This document shows positions 16,446-24,251 of a stretch of 42,087 nucleotides of DNA, piece by piece. This DNA is from JAGHAJ01 sp964559865 [NCBI: uncultured Synergistota bacterium] (lineage in GTDB: Bacteria > Synergistota > JAGHAJ01): NCBI GenBank assembly GCA_964559865.1, contig CAZLJD010000006.1, positions 1 through 42,087 on the forward strand, read 5' to 3'. Each line of letters begins with the position of its first letter. Position 1 is the stretch's first letter. A program made the position numbers and the translations under genes. The notes under the pieces were generated by a model. That model was given only the letters and a program-made list of their open reading frames with translations, ran no database searches and was not told where the DNA came from.

Positions 16446-17322
16446 AATCAGACATCAATCTAAGGGTATTGTTTCCCACGGTGTTAGCACATGTGCCGGC
16501 TGCGCACTTGAGCTGATAGTCAGAAAAGTTACTGAAGTATTAGGTGAAAACACCATCGTCGTAATTCCTCCAGGGTGTGCTGCTTCATTTGCAGGTGTAG
16601 GAAACAGGACAGCGCTGAAGATACCTGGATTTCTATGCAATCTGGAGAACTCAGCGGCGTTTGCTGCAGGCATAAGAGCTGCATTAAACATCAAGGAAAA
16701 TTACAAAACAACTGTTCTGGTACTTGCAGGTGACGGAGCAACAGTGGACATAGGTATCCAATCACTATCCGGCGCCATAGAGAGAAACGACAAAATACTG
16801 TACATATGCTACGACAACGAAGCATACATGAATACAGGCATACAGAGAAGTGGTTCAACACCTATGTATGCAAGCACTACCACCACCCCAAAAGGAAAAA
16901 CCAGAGACAGAAAAGACATTCTACAAATAGCCATTGCACACAAAATCCCTTATGCAGCTTCCGCTTCCGTGCACAACATCAGAGACTTACAAAGAAAAAT
17001 CCTAAAAGCCATGAAAACAGAAGGGACTTCCCTCATTCACATACAGAGTCCCTGTCCTACAGGTTGGGGCTACGACCCATCAAAGACCATCGAAATGGCA
17101 AGATTGGCTGTACAAACCGGTTGCTGGATACTTTACGAATACGAAGGTGGCAAGACGACGATCAACTACAAACCTAAAAAGTTAAGACCACTAAAAGAGT
17201 ATCTGAATATGCAAGATAGATTCAAGAACCTTTCTGAGCAACAAATAGAAGAACTCCAAACAAGAGTCATAAAACGCTTCAGCGAAATAACTGGGGAGTC
17301 ACCAGAAGTAAAAATAAACTAA
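16438..17322 (+). CDS. 2-oxoacid:ferredoxin oxidoreductase, beta (TPP-binding) subunit
   Basis: The 294-residue beta subunit has the cluster-binding cysteines Cys19 and Cys22 (STCAGCALE), Cys47 (PPGCAAS) and Cys206 (SPCPTGW). The TPP/magnesium motif GDGATVDIG sits at 99-107 and is completed by NEAYMNTG at 127-134. It holds the thiamine diphosphate where the 2-oxoacid is decarboxylated. It overlaps the alpha gene by 8 bases, and the gene order gamma-delta-alpha-beta is that of archaeal and Thermotoga POR/VOR operons. POR and VOR are both possible. Confidence 0.94.
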   Translation: MYEIRHQSKGIVSHGVSTCAGCALELIVRKVTEVLGENTIVVIPPGCAASFAGVGNRTALKIPGFLCNLENSAAFAAGIRAALNIKENYKTTVLVLAGDGATVDIGIQSLSGAIERNDKILYICYDNEAYMNTGIQRSGSTPMYASTTTTPKGKTRDRKDILQIAIAHKIPYAASASVHNIRDLQRKILKAMKTEGTSLIHIQSPCPTGWGYDPSKTIEMARLAVQTGCWILYEYEGGKTTINYKPKKLRPLKEYLNMQDRFKNLSEQQIEELQTRVIKRFSEITGESPEVKIN

Positions 17323-17335
17323 GGGGAATGCAAAA

Positions 17336-18403
17336 ATGCCGTATAAAATACTTATCCTAAACATGGGGTCCACTTCAACAAAGGTAGCAATTTATTCCAA
17401 TCTTGACGAACAACTAAAAGTGTCCGTGAAACACTCACCAGAAGAACTGTCCAAGTTTCAACAAATATGGGACCAGAAGGAATTCAGAAAATCAATAATC
17501 AGGAGGATACTTAAAGATAACGGATACAAACTGACGGACTTTGATGCCATATCCTGTCGAGGAGGAGTGATGAAACCCACACCAAGTGGGATCTATCTCC
17601 TGAACGAAAAGATGATAAAGGACATACAAAGTGAAAAGTACGGAATACACCCCACAAACGTAGGAAATGTCATAGCTTACGAACTGGGCAAGGAAGCTGG
17701 AATACCGGTCATAATCGCCGACCCACCAGTATCAGACGAACTCTGTGAATTGGCCAGATTCTCCGGCATAAAGGAGATTAAAAGGATAAGCAAATACCAC
17801 GCACTCAATCAAAAGCGGGCAGCAAGACTGGTCTCAAAGAGGCTAAATAGAAGATATGAAGAACTAAACATGATAGTTGTTCACCTTGGAGGCGGGATCT
17901 CCGTAGGCGCACACAAAAACGGAAAAGTAATAGATGTAAATAACGCCTTAGATGGTGATGGTCCGTTTTCCCCCGAGAGTTCCGGAGGCCTCTCTGTAGG
18001 TGACTTAGTGAAAATGTGCTTCTCAGGAAAGTACACAATAAAAGACATGCTAATAAAGATAAGAGGGAAAGGCGGCCTCATGTCCTACTTGGGAACAAAC
18101 AACGCCCTCGAAGTAGAAAGAAGAATCAAAAATGGGGACAAATATGCTGCTCTGGTATACGAAGCCATGGCCTACCAAGTCGCAAAAGAGATTGGTGCAG
18201 CAGCAACGGTCTTAAAGGGAAAGGCAGATTGTATAGTTCTAACTGGCGGTATGGCAAACTCAGAGAGGTTTACCACCTGGATTAAAGAGAGAGTGGAGTT
18301 TATCGCTCCCATCTACATCGTCCCCGGGGAAAACGAAATGCTCTCCCTTGCTGAAAACACAATAAGATATCTTTCTGGTGAGGTATCTCCAAACCAGTAC
18401 TAA
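17336..18403 (+). CDS. buk: Butyrate/branched-chain acid kinase
   Basis: The 355-residue protein is an acetate/butyrate kinase-family enzyme of the butyrate kinase branch. It has the phosphate-binding NMGSTSTKVAIY at the start, VVHLGGGISVGAHKNGKVIDVNNALDGDGPFSPE in the middle, and LTGGMANSERF for nucleotide binding near the C-terminus. It makes the acid and ATP from an acyl phosphate. The gene starts 13 bases after the oxidoreductase beta subunit, so the pair can link 2-oxoacid oxidation to ATP formation if a phosphotransacylase is supplied from elsewhere. Isobutyrate or isovalerate could be the real product; family members act on several short acids. Confidence 0.92.
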   Translation: MPYKILILNMGSTSTKVAIYSNLDEQLKVSVKHSPEELSKFQQIWDQKEFRKSIIRRILKDNGYKLTDFDAISCRGGVMKPTPSGIYLLNEKMIKDIQSEKYGIHPTNVGNVIAYELGKEAGIPVIIADPPVSDELCELARFSGIKEIKRISKYHALNQKRAARLVSKRLNRRYEELNMIVVHLGGGISVGAHKNGKVIDVNNALDGDGPFSPESSGGLSVGDLVKMCFSGKYTIKDMLIKIRGKGGLMSYLGTNNALEVERRIKNGDKYAALVYEAMAYQVAKEIGAAATVLKGKADCIVLTGGMANSERFTTWIKERVEFIAPIYIVPGENEMLSLAENTIRYLSGEVSPNQY

Positions 18404-18410
18404 GTGTGCT

Positions 18411-18445
18411 AAACGGCTACAGCCTTTTAAGGGCTGTAGCCGTTT
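18411..18445. terminator. Hairpin between convergent buk and 5'-nucleotidase genes
   Basis: A perfect 14-bp inverted repeat (18411-18424 pairing with 18432-18445) around a 7-base loop lies 7 bases after the buk stop and 2 bases beyond the stop of the opposing gene. It is symmetric enough to act on both strands. No T-run directly follows the stem on either strand; a short CTTTTC comes 6 bases later on the plus side. It may work as a bidirectional terminator or as 3'-end protection. Confidence 0.7.
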
Positions 18446-18447
18446 GA

Positions 18448-20070
18448 TCACTTTTCTATTACTATTCTCCCATCAACCTTAGGTGCTATACTTCCGCCAA
18501 GGTGTTTTATATAAGCATAGAGCACATCTGGTAGCGTAACCGTAGTGTCATAACCCTTTTTAGACTTGAAGACGAAGTACTTATCTCCACCATGTGCAAG
18601 CCAACTATTCGTAACCACCTTATACACCTTGTTAGGCAAAAGCGGCTTCCAACCTGTTTTCGTCTTTACTTCCACTTTCACTACCCTATGTCCCCAAGAG
18701 ATCAGCTTTCCATTAGGAGAAATAAGCGTCGGCTTCTTCCTGAGGTCGTAAACAACCTTTATACCAGAGACCTGCAAGAAACCACCCGTAGGTGTCCTAT
18801 TCGTTCCACTGTAGTGGTCTCCAGGATAAGGTACCGCAGATGCAGATATCTCCAGTATTTTTAGGATATCAGAGCCTTTAAGCTTAAACACAACAACTGT
18901 GTTACCAAATGGATGCAATGCTAACAGGGTAGCGTAAGAAATCTTTCCTGCAGGGTATATTCTATCCCCTCTTATTCCCCCACCATTAGTAAGCGCTATA
19001 TCCGCATCAAATTTCCACCTCATAGCATCAGCAAAGAAATCTCCTATATTTGCCTCTTTCCTTCTAACAGATTTTTTCCTTGCATCAAGGGGAACCTTGC
19101 TAACACCCACAGGTGTTGACATCTTTTTCTTCATCTCTGCAACAAAAGGTTTGAGGTAAGCCATAACTGTTGGATCTTCTTTTATACGCTTATCCAGAAG
19201 CACCAGATCCCACACTGTCTTGTCTATAACGGGCCTACCATCTTTAATCGGTAGGTACAACCTTCCTGCATACATTGCCCTCGCACCAGCTTGAACCACT
19301 ACTGTTTTCCACCCTCCAGGGCCAGTAACCACATGGAAATCTCTAACAACTGTATGACTATGTCCACCCAGTATAGCTGCTATTCCACTTACATGCTTTG
19401 CCAACATAATGTCCCTTTCAATACCTATGTGCGTTACTGCAATCACTACATCTGCACCCCGTTTTTTCAAAAGCTTAACTGCATCCCGAGCAACTTTAAC
19501 GAGGTCAGTCTTCACCTTCACGCTATCTCCAACATTGCTGATAGTAGGTAGTTCTGGCGCCATAAGACCAAAAAAACCTACCTTCAATCCGCCAACCTTC
19601 AGTATCCTGTACTTATGTATTCTCCCTATAAACGGTGGGTAATCCAACTCCATATTAGTGCTTATCACTGCAAACCTTGCATGTTTCAAGGCCTCTGCAT
19701 ATACCTTTGGTCCAAGGTCGAATTCGTGATTTCCAGGTGTAACCACATCATAACCAACCAGGTCCATCGCTTCGTATTCGGGTACTCCATGAAACGCGAG
19801 GTAAAACGGACCCATAAGGTCATCTCCACCAGACACCACAACCAACTTGTCCCCATAGAGTTTCCTCATCTCTTTTACCACTGTAGCGACCCTCGCCAGC
19901 CCCCCTACCATCATCTTCTTCCCACCAATCCTTGCCTTAAATGGCATCACCTGACTCTGAAGATCATTAGTCTCCACAAATACTAAGAGCCCAGATCTTG
20001 CCATAACCACCTGTGGTACGAAGGCAAGAACCAGCGAAAAGATGACAACAGCGATAACATACCTCCTCAT
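18448..20070 (-). CDS. Secreted 5'-nucleotidase/UshA-family metallophosphatase
   Basis: The 540-residue protein starts with a signal peptide (MRRYVIAVVIFSLVLAFVPQVVMA), so it should act in the periplasm. The metallophosphatase domain (about 27-290) has D36 in TNDLQSQ, D83 in SGGDDLMGP, GNHEFD (Asn114, His115), THIG (His214) and GGHSH (His237, His239). The 5'-nucleotidase C-terminal domain follows, with ALTNGGGIRGD. The usual DxH motif is DLQ here: Gln38 stands where UshA has His43, while GGHSH has His where E. coli UshA has Gln254. It likely hydrolyses nucleotides or nucleotide sugars. It is the last gene of the glycan operon, 15 bases after glgA. Confidence 0.88.
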   Translation of the reverse strand: MRRYVIAVVIFSLVLAFVPQVVMARSGLLVFVETNDLQSQVMPFKARIGGKKMMVGGLARVATVVKEMRKLYGDKLVVVSGGDDLMGPFYLAFHGVPEYEAMDLVGYDVVTPGNHEFDLGPKVYAEALKHARFAVISTNMELDYPPFIGRIHKYRILKVGGLKVGFFGLMAPELPTISNVGDSVKVKTDLVKVARDAVKLLKKRGADVVIAVTHIGIERDIMLAKHVSGIAAILGGHSHTVVRDFHVVTGPGGWKTVVVQAGARAMYAGRLYLPIKDGRPVIDKTVWDLVLLDKRIKEDPTVMAYLKPFVAEMKKKMSTPVGVSKVPLDARKKSVRRKEANIGDFFADAMRWKFDADIALTNGGGIRGDRIYPAGKISYATLLALHPFGNTVVVFKLKGSDILKILEISASAVPYPGDHYSGTNRTPTGGFLQVSGIKVVYDLRKKPTLISPNGKLISWGHRVVKVEVKTKTGWKPLLPNKVYKVVTNSWLAHGGDKYFVFKSKKGYDTTVTLPDVLYAYIKHLGGSIAPKVDGRIVIEK

Positions 20071-20085
20071 ACAGAGACACCCCCT

Positions 20086-21522
20086 TTAAGAAATCTTTGC
20101 CTTTGCCTTGGAATAAAGCTCCTCATACATACCCGCTGACTTATCCCACGAAAAGTCAAGAGACATAGCCCTCTTAACCAACTCTTCCCAGGCTTCCTTA
20201 TCACCGTAAAGGGACAAAGCCCTCCGAAGAGCATCCATAAAAGCTGAAGCCTTATACTCCTCAAACACAAAACCATTGCCGCTGGAGGGACTTTCCGTGT
20301 AATCCACAACAGTATCTGCAAGCCCACCTGTCTTGTGCACAACAGGTATACTTCCGTATCTCAGGGCTATCATTTGCCCTAAACCACATGGCTCAAACTT
20401 GGAAGGCATAAGGAATATATCACTTGCTGCATATATCCTGTTTGCAAGCACCGGGTCAAAACCTATCTTAACAGCAAACTTACCCTCATATCTGTTAGAA
20501 AGGTCTAACATCATATTTTGATACCTCTCTTCACCACTGCCAAGAACTACCACACCGATTCTATTAGCCAGCAACTCATCCACAATTACGGCAAACAAGT
20601 CAAGTCCCTTTTGGTCAACAAGTCTCGAAATCCAACCCACTAAAGGTATATCGTCACCTACCTCCAGTCCCACCTCCTCCTGAAGCTTGAGCTTGTTCCA
20701 TGCTTTTCCTTCAAGCGTGTCAACACTATACTTCCTGTATATACTCTTGTCATTTTCAGGATTCCAGAATTCCACATCTATACCATTCAAGATACCGTAG
20801 AGGTCATCCCTGCGAGAACGCAACACACCATCCAAACCAAATCCATATGCAGGTTCCTGAATTTCTTTACTATATGTAGGACTCACGGTATTTATAACAT
20901 CAGAAAACACAATTCCACCTTTTAATAAATTGATATTGCCATAAAATTCAAGCATATCCACGGTAAAAAGATCCCAAGGAAGTCCAAGCCTCGGTAGCAC
21001 ATCCTTTGGGAAGATACCCTGATAGGCAAGGTTGTGTATGGTAAGAAGAACTGGCATTTTTTTACCATATATTCGTTTCAAAAAGACAGGAACGAGAGCG
21101 GTTTCCCAATCATTACAATGAACAACATCAACATTCCAGGTATTTGATGCAATAACTTTCACAACTGCAAGTGAGAAAAACCCAAACCTCTGAGCATTAT
21201 CTGGGTAATCACCCTCCGGCGTGGAATAAACTTCTTCTCTATCAAAGTAGTGAGGATTATCAACAAAATATACGCTCACTCCCTCATAATCTAAATGAAA
21301 AAATCTCGCTATCCTGGAACTACCGTCAACCCACACATCCACAGGAGGCAAACTCTCCTCAAACTCATACCTACTCCTATCTACTACCCTGTAAAATGGG
21401 ACAAACACACTAACCGTATGACCCCTTCGTACCAAAACCTTCGATAAAGAACCAACTACATCCGCAAGCCCACCTCTCTTGACAAAAGGAGCCATCTCTG
21501 ACGACACAACAACAATGTTCAA
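20086..21522 (-). CDS. glgA: Glycogen (starch) synthase, GT5
   Basis: The 478-residue enzyme has the GT5 layout. VVSSEMAPFVKRGGLADVVGSL at the start is the sugar-nucleotide-binding loop (KRGGL for the usual KTGGL). HCNDWETALVPVFL lies in the N-terminal half, and SKFEPCGLGQMIALRYG plus KTGGLADTVVDY near the C-terminus. It adds glucose from ADP- or UDP-glucose to alpha-1,4-glucan. The start codon is TTG, 8 bases after GAGGAGG, and it follows the branching-enzyme stop by 3 bases. No glgC is in the window, so the source of its nucleotide sugar is open. Confidence 0.94.
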   Translation of the reverse strand: MNIVVVSSEMAPFVKRGGLADVVGSLSKVLVRRGHTVSVFVPFYRVVDRSRYEFEESLPPVDVWVDGSSRIARFFHLDYEGVSVYFVDNPHYFDREEVYSTPEGDYPDNAQRFGFFSLAVVKVIASNTWNVDVVHCNDWETALVPVFLKRIYGKKMPVLLTIHNLAYQGIFPKDVLPRLGLPWDLFTVDMLEFYGNINLLKGGIVFSDVINTVSPTYSKEIQEPAYGFGLDGVLRSRRDDLYGILNGIDVEFWNPENDKSIYRKYSVDTLEGKAWNKLKLQEEVGLEVGDDIPLVGWISRLVDQKGLDLFAVIVDELLANRIGVVVLGSGEERYQNMMLDLSNRYEGKFAVKIGFDPVLANRIYAASDIFLMPSKFEPCGLGQMIALRYGSIPVVHKTGGLADTVVDYTESPSSGNGFVFEEYKASAFMDALRRALSLYGDKEAWEELVKRAMSLDFSWDKSAGMYEELYSKAKAKIS

Positions 21523-21525
21523 ACT

Positions 21526-23202
21526 TTATACCTCCTCTATCTTCCATAATCCAACATCTACATCGCTGAAAATCTCATCTCTCGAAAGGACTTCCCTACA
21601 AAAACTCATATCCTCTTGATCTATAACCCCATTGGCATCAAACCTATCCAAAACCTTTGCCAGTTTAACAACATTATCGTAGTGGTAAGCCGCCCGTCTC
21701 TCTGCATAATCTCGGGCACTCCATGTAGTTATAAGAAACGGCCAATCGGAGGATTCAAGCAACAGTAGCTCCCGCAACATCTGATTAAAGACCACCTTCG
21801 TATTCATGTTGCAATAAAACTTTTCTGCACTCGGGATCCTCTGTCTCACCACATCTTCTGCTTCGTATATCCTCTCCCACACCCAAGATGTCCATTCATT
21901 CAGCCACACGTAGTGAAAACCACCCTCACCCCAAGAACCTTCAGGTAAAGAGACCACATCTACAGGTGGATTCTCCTCTATGTAACGAGCAGGGATAGTA
22001 GCAGATATACCTTGATAATCAAACACTCTGTCAAACACCTTTTCAATCCACTGCACACCCTCAAACCACCAGTGACCAAAAAGCTCAGTATCATACATGG
22101 CAACCACAACTCCAGCATCTGTGTCTTTGAATGTATCTCTCAAGAGCGATACAAAGTGGTCTGCATGGACATTTAAGACATTATCAACCTTGTGCCTATC
22201 ATACGCATCTTTACCACCTAAGTCCACATCCGCCCCGGTGACACGCCAGTACCTCAACCCACTGGGGAATCTCTTCTTGTGAAACTCAAGATAATTTGGG
22301 TCCCCCGGATATCCATGTTTACCACTCCAAACCTGCAAGGCAGTAACAGGATCTCTCGTAAAAAACGCAACTGAAGAAGAGGCAACATAGTAAGGCTGGT
22401 ACGGTGAAAGTTGCCTGCTCTCAACTTCGTGTTCCTTAGCTATCCTATCCCACAAGAGCCTTAAGCCCTCAAATCTGTCAATGTAAGTACCAACTGCTCT
22501 ACCACCCTTCAACAGATGTGTATCAACGAAGAAATACTTTATACCATGCTTACTAAGTATCTCCTCTATCCCAAGTCTATTAGTTATTTCACCCCTCCCA
22601 ACAGGCGGAGACCACTTATATCCGGGTCTATATGCACATTCAGGCAACCAAAACCCCTTTGGTTGCCTGTTGAAGTACCTCTCGTAAGTTTCTACACCTT
22701 TCTTTACTTGTGCATTCACATCTTCATCGTATTTCAACAGAGGGAGATAGCCATGTGTTGCAGCAGAAGTAATTATCTCTATAACCCCCTCATCTTGCAA
22801 GTAAGAAAATCGACTGAGTATATCACCACCTATACTATCAAAGTACTGGAGCTTCTCAGAGTAAAAATCTCTCCAATAAGTTGCCATATCCTCCAGCTTC
22901 CGGTTTCCCACACTCGAGAAGTACTCAATATCCTCCACAGCCGCATTTATCCTCTCATTGAGATACCTCCTAAAACCAATCCTAAAAGTATTGCTACTCA
23001 ACTGCTCAGCTAATACAGGCGTTACACTCACAGCAGAAAGACCTCTCCTGCCTTTTTGAGCCTGTCTCTCAAACATACGAATCAACGGTATATAACTCTC
23101 TGCTGCAACTTCGTAAAGCCAGTTCACTCCATGGGGCCACGTCCCATGTCCCAATACATATGGTATATGAGAATGCAAAACAAAAAAGAAATCTCTGCTC
23201 AT
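21526..23202 (-). CDS. GH57 1,4-alpha-glucan branching enzyme
   Basis: The 558-residue protein has the GH57 (beta/alpha)7 barrel with FVLHSHIPYVLGHG at the start. The nucleophile is Glu188 in GFWLPECAY and the acid/base Asp371 in MYDTELFGHWWFEG. These positions match Glu183/Asp354 and Glu184/Asp353 of the Thermococcus and Thermus GH57 branching enzymes. The C-terminal helical domain (about 410-540) is the one found in branching enzymes. It would make alpha-1,6 branches in glycogen. The gene lies directly before glgA and overlaps galT by 4 bases. Length is close to the family. Confidence 0.9.
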   Translation of the reverse strand: MSRDFFFVLHSHIPYVLGHGTWPHGVNWLYEVAAESYIPLIRMFERQAQKGRRGLSAVSVTPVLAEQLSSNTFRIGFRRYLNERINAAVEDIEYFSSVGNRKLEDMATYWRDFYSEKLQYFDSIGGDILSRFSYLQDEGVIEIITSAATHGYLPLLKYDEDVNAQVKKGVETYERYFNRQPKGFWLPECAYRPGYKWSPPVGRGEITNRLGIEEILSKHGIKYFFVDTHLLKGGRAVGTYIDRFEGLRLLWDRIAKEHEVESRQLSPYQPYYVASSSVAFFTRDPVTALQVWSGKHGYPGDPNYLEFHKKRFPSGLRYWRVTGADVDLGGKDAYDRHKVDNVLNVHADHFVSLLRDTFKDTDAGVVVAMYDTELFGHWWFEGVQWIEKVFDRVFDYQGISATIPARYIEENPPVDVVSLPEGSWGEGGFHYVWLNEWTSWVWERIYEAEDVVRQRIPSAEKFYCNMNTKVVFNQMLRELLLLESSDWPFLITTWSARDYAERRAAYHYDNVVKLAKVLDRFDANGVIDQEDMSFCREVLSRDEIFSDVDVGLWKIEEV

Positions 23203-24236
23203 ATCTTTACATCTGCCTCCCTAAGGTACTTTGCTGCCTCCTCTGGCGGTGTTGGATTGATGTAAAATCCAGTACCCCACTCAAACCCTGCAATAGTAGT
23301 AACCCTTGGTATCAACTCTATATGCCAGTGGAAATCATATTGCAGTGTCCCCCAGTACGACGGCTTCCCGGGTCTCGGTGCAGTGGAAGGTGCAGTTATA
23401 AGTACAAAGTTATAGGGAGGATTATTCAGGACTACTTTCAATCTCAGCAACATATCCTTCAACGCATAGGCAAGCTCTGGTAATTCTTCATCAGGCACTG
23501 CAGCAAAGTCATGGGAGTGATACCTGGGATAAAACCTCATTTCAAACGGGAAACTAGACGCAAAAGGTGCAAAGACGATGTACCTATCATGTATCTTTAC
23601 GATCCTCTCTTTAAATCTCATCTCATCTCTTATTATATCACAAAATATACACCTTTCTTTGCGGGAAAAGTAGTCTTTAGCGACATTTAGCTGCTCTCGT
23701 ACAAACTTCGGAGTAATAGGAGTTGCTATAAGCTGACTGTGCGTGTGAGACAAAGAAGCTCCAGCTCTTTTCCCATAATTCTTAAATATCAGTATGTACC
23801 TAAACCTCGTGTCCTTCCTCAGACTTATAAGCCTCTCCTTGTAAGCTTTTAACACCTTCGCTATGTGATCCACAGAGAGGTCTGCAAGAGATGGACCATG
23901 TTCTGGCGTCTCAACTATTACTTCATGTGCCCCCACTCCGTTCATCCTATCGTATATACCCACACCCTCTCTGTTAAGTTCGCCTTCGATTCTCAAAGCA
24001 GGAAACTTATTTGGTATCACCCTAACATCCCATCCCGGTGTATCAGGTGCCGTCCCTGGTTTCCTTATTGCAAACACTTCCGGCGGCGTCTTGTCCTCAT
24101 TACCGTAGTCAAAAGGACAGAACTTACTACGATCCTCAACTGCCACAGCAGGTTCAAAATCAGTAGGCCTCTTCGCCCGCTCTGTAGATATTATCACCCA
24201 CATCGTTTTTATAGGGTCATATCTGAGTTCTGGCAT
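23199..24236 (-). CDS. galT: GalT-like hexose-1-phosphate nucleotidyltransferase
   Basis: The 345-residue protein belongs to the HIT-superfamily GalT group, with ELRYDPIKTMWVII at the start and ETPEHGPSL. The metal-binding/active-site stretch is GASLSHTHSQLIATP, and the closing motif is FHWHIELIPR. The first cysteine motif, normally CPFC, is CPFD, so one zinc ligand is replaced by Asp; a second pair, CIFCDI, is present. GalT exchanges UMP between UDP-glucose and galactose-1-phosphate. Some close relatives are ADP-glucose phosphorylases, which would suit a glycogen operon. The ATG at 24236 is 9 bases after AAGGGGGG; a TTG at 24242 is possible. Confidence 0.85.
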   Translation of the reverse strand: MPELRYDPIKTMWVIISTERAKRPTDFEPAVAVEDRSKFCPFDYGNEDKTPPEVFAIRKPGTAPDTPGWDVRVIPNKFPALRIEGELNREGVGIYDRMNGVGAHEVIVETPEHGPSLADLSVDHIAKVLKAYKERLISLRKDTRFRYILIFKNYGKRAGASLSHTHSQLIATPITPKFVREQLNVAKDYFSRKERCIFCDIIRDEMRFKERIVKIHDRYIVFAPFASSFPFEMRFYPRYHSHDFAAVPDEELPELAYALKDMLLRLKVVLNNPPYNFVLITAPSTAPRPGKPSYWGTLQYDFHWHIELIPRVTTIAGFEWGTGFYINPTPPEEAAKYLREADVKI

Positions 24237-24251
24237 TCCCAAAATCCCCCC

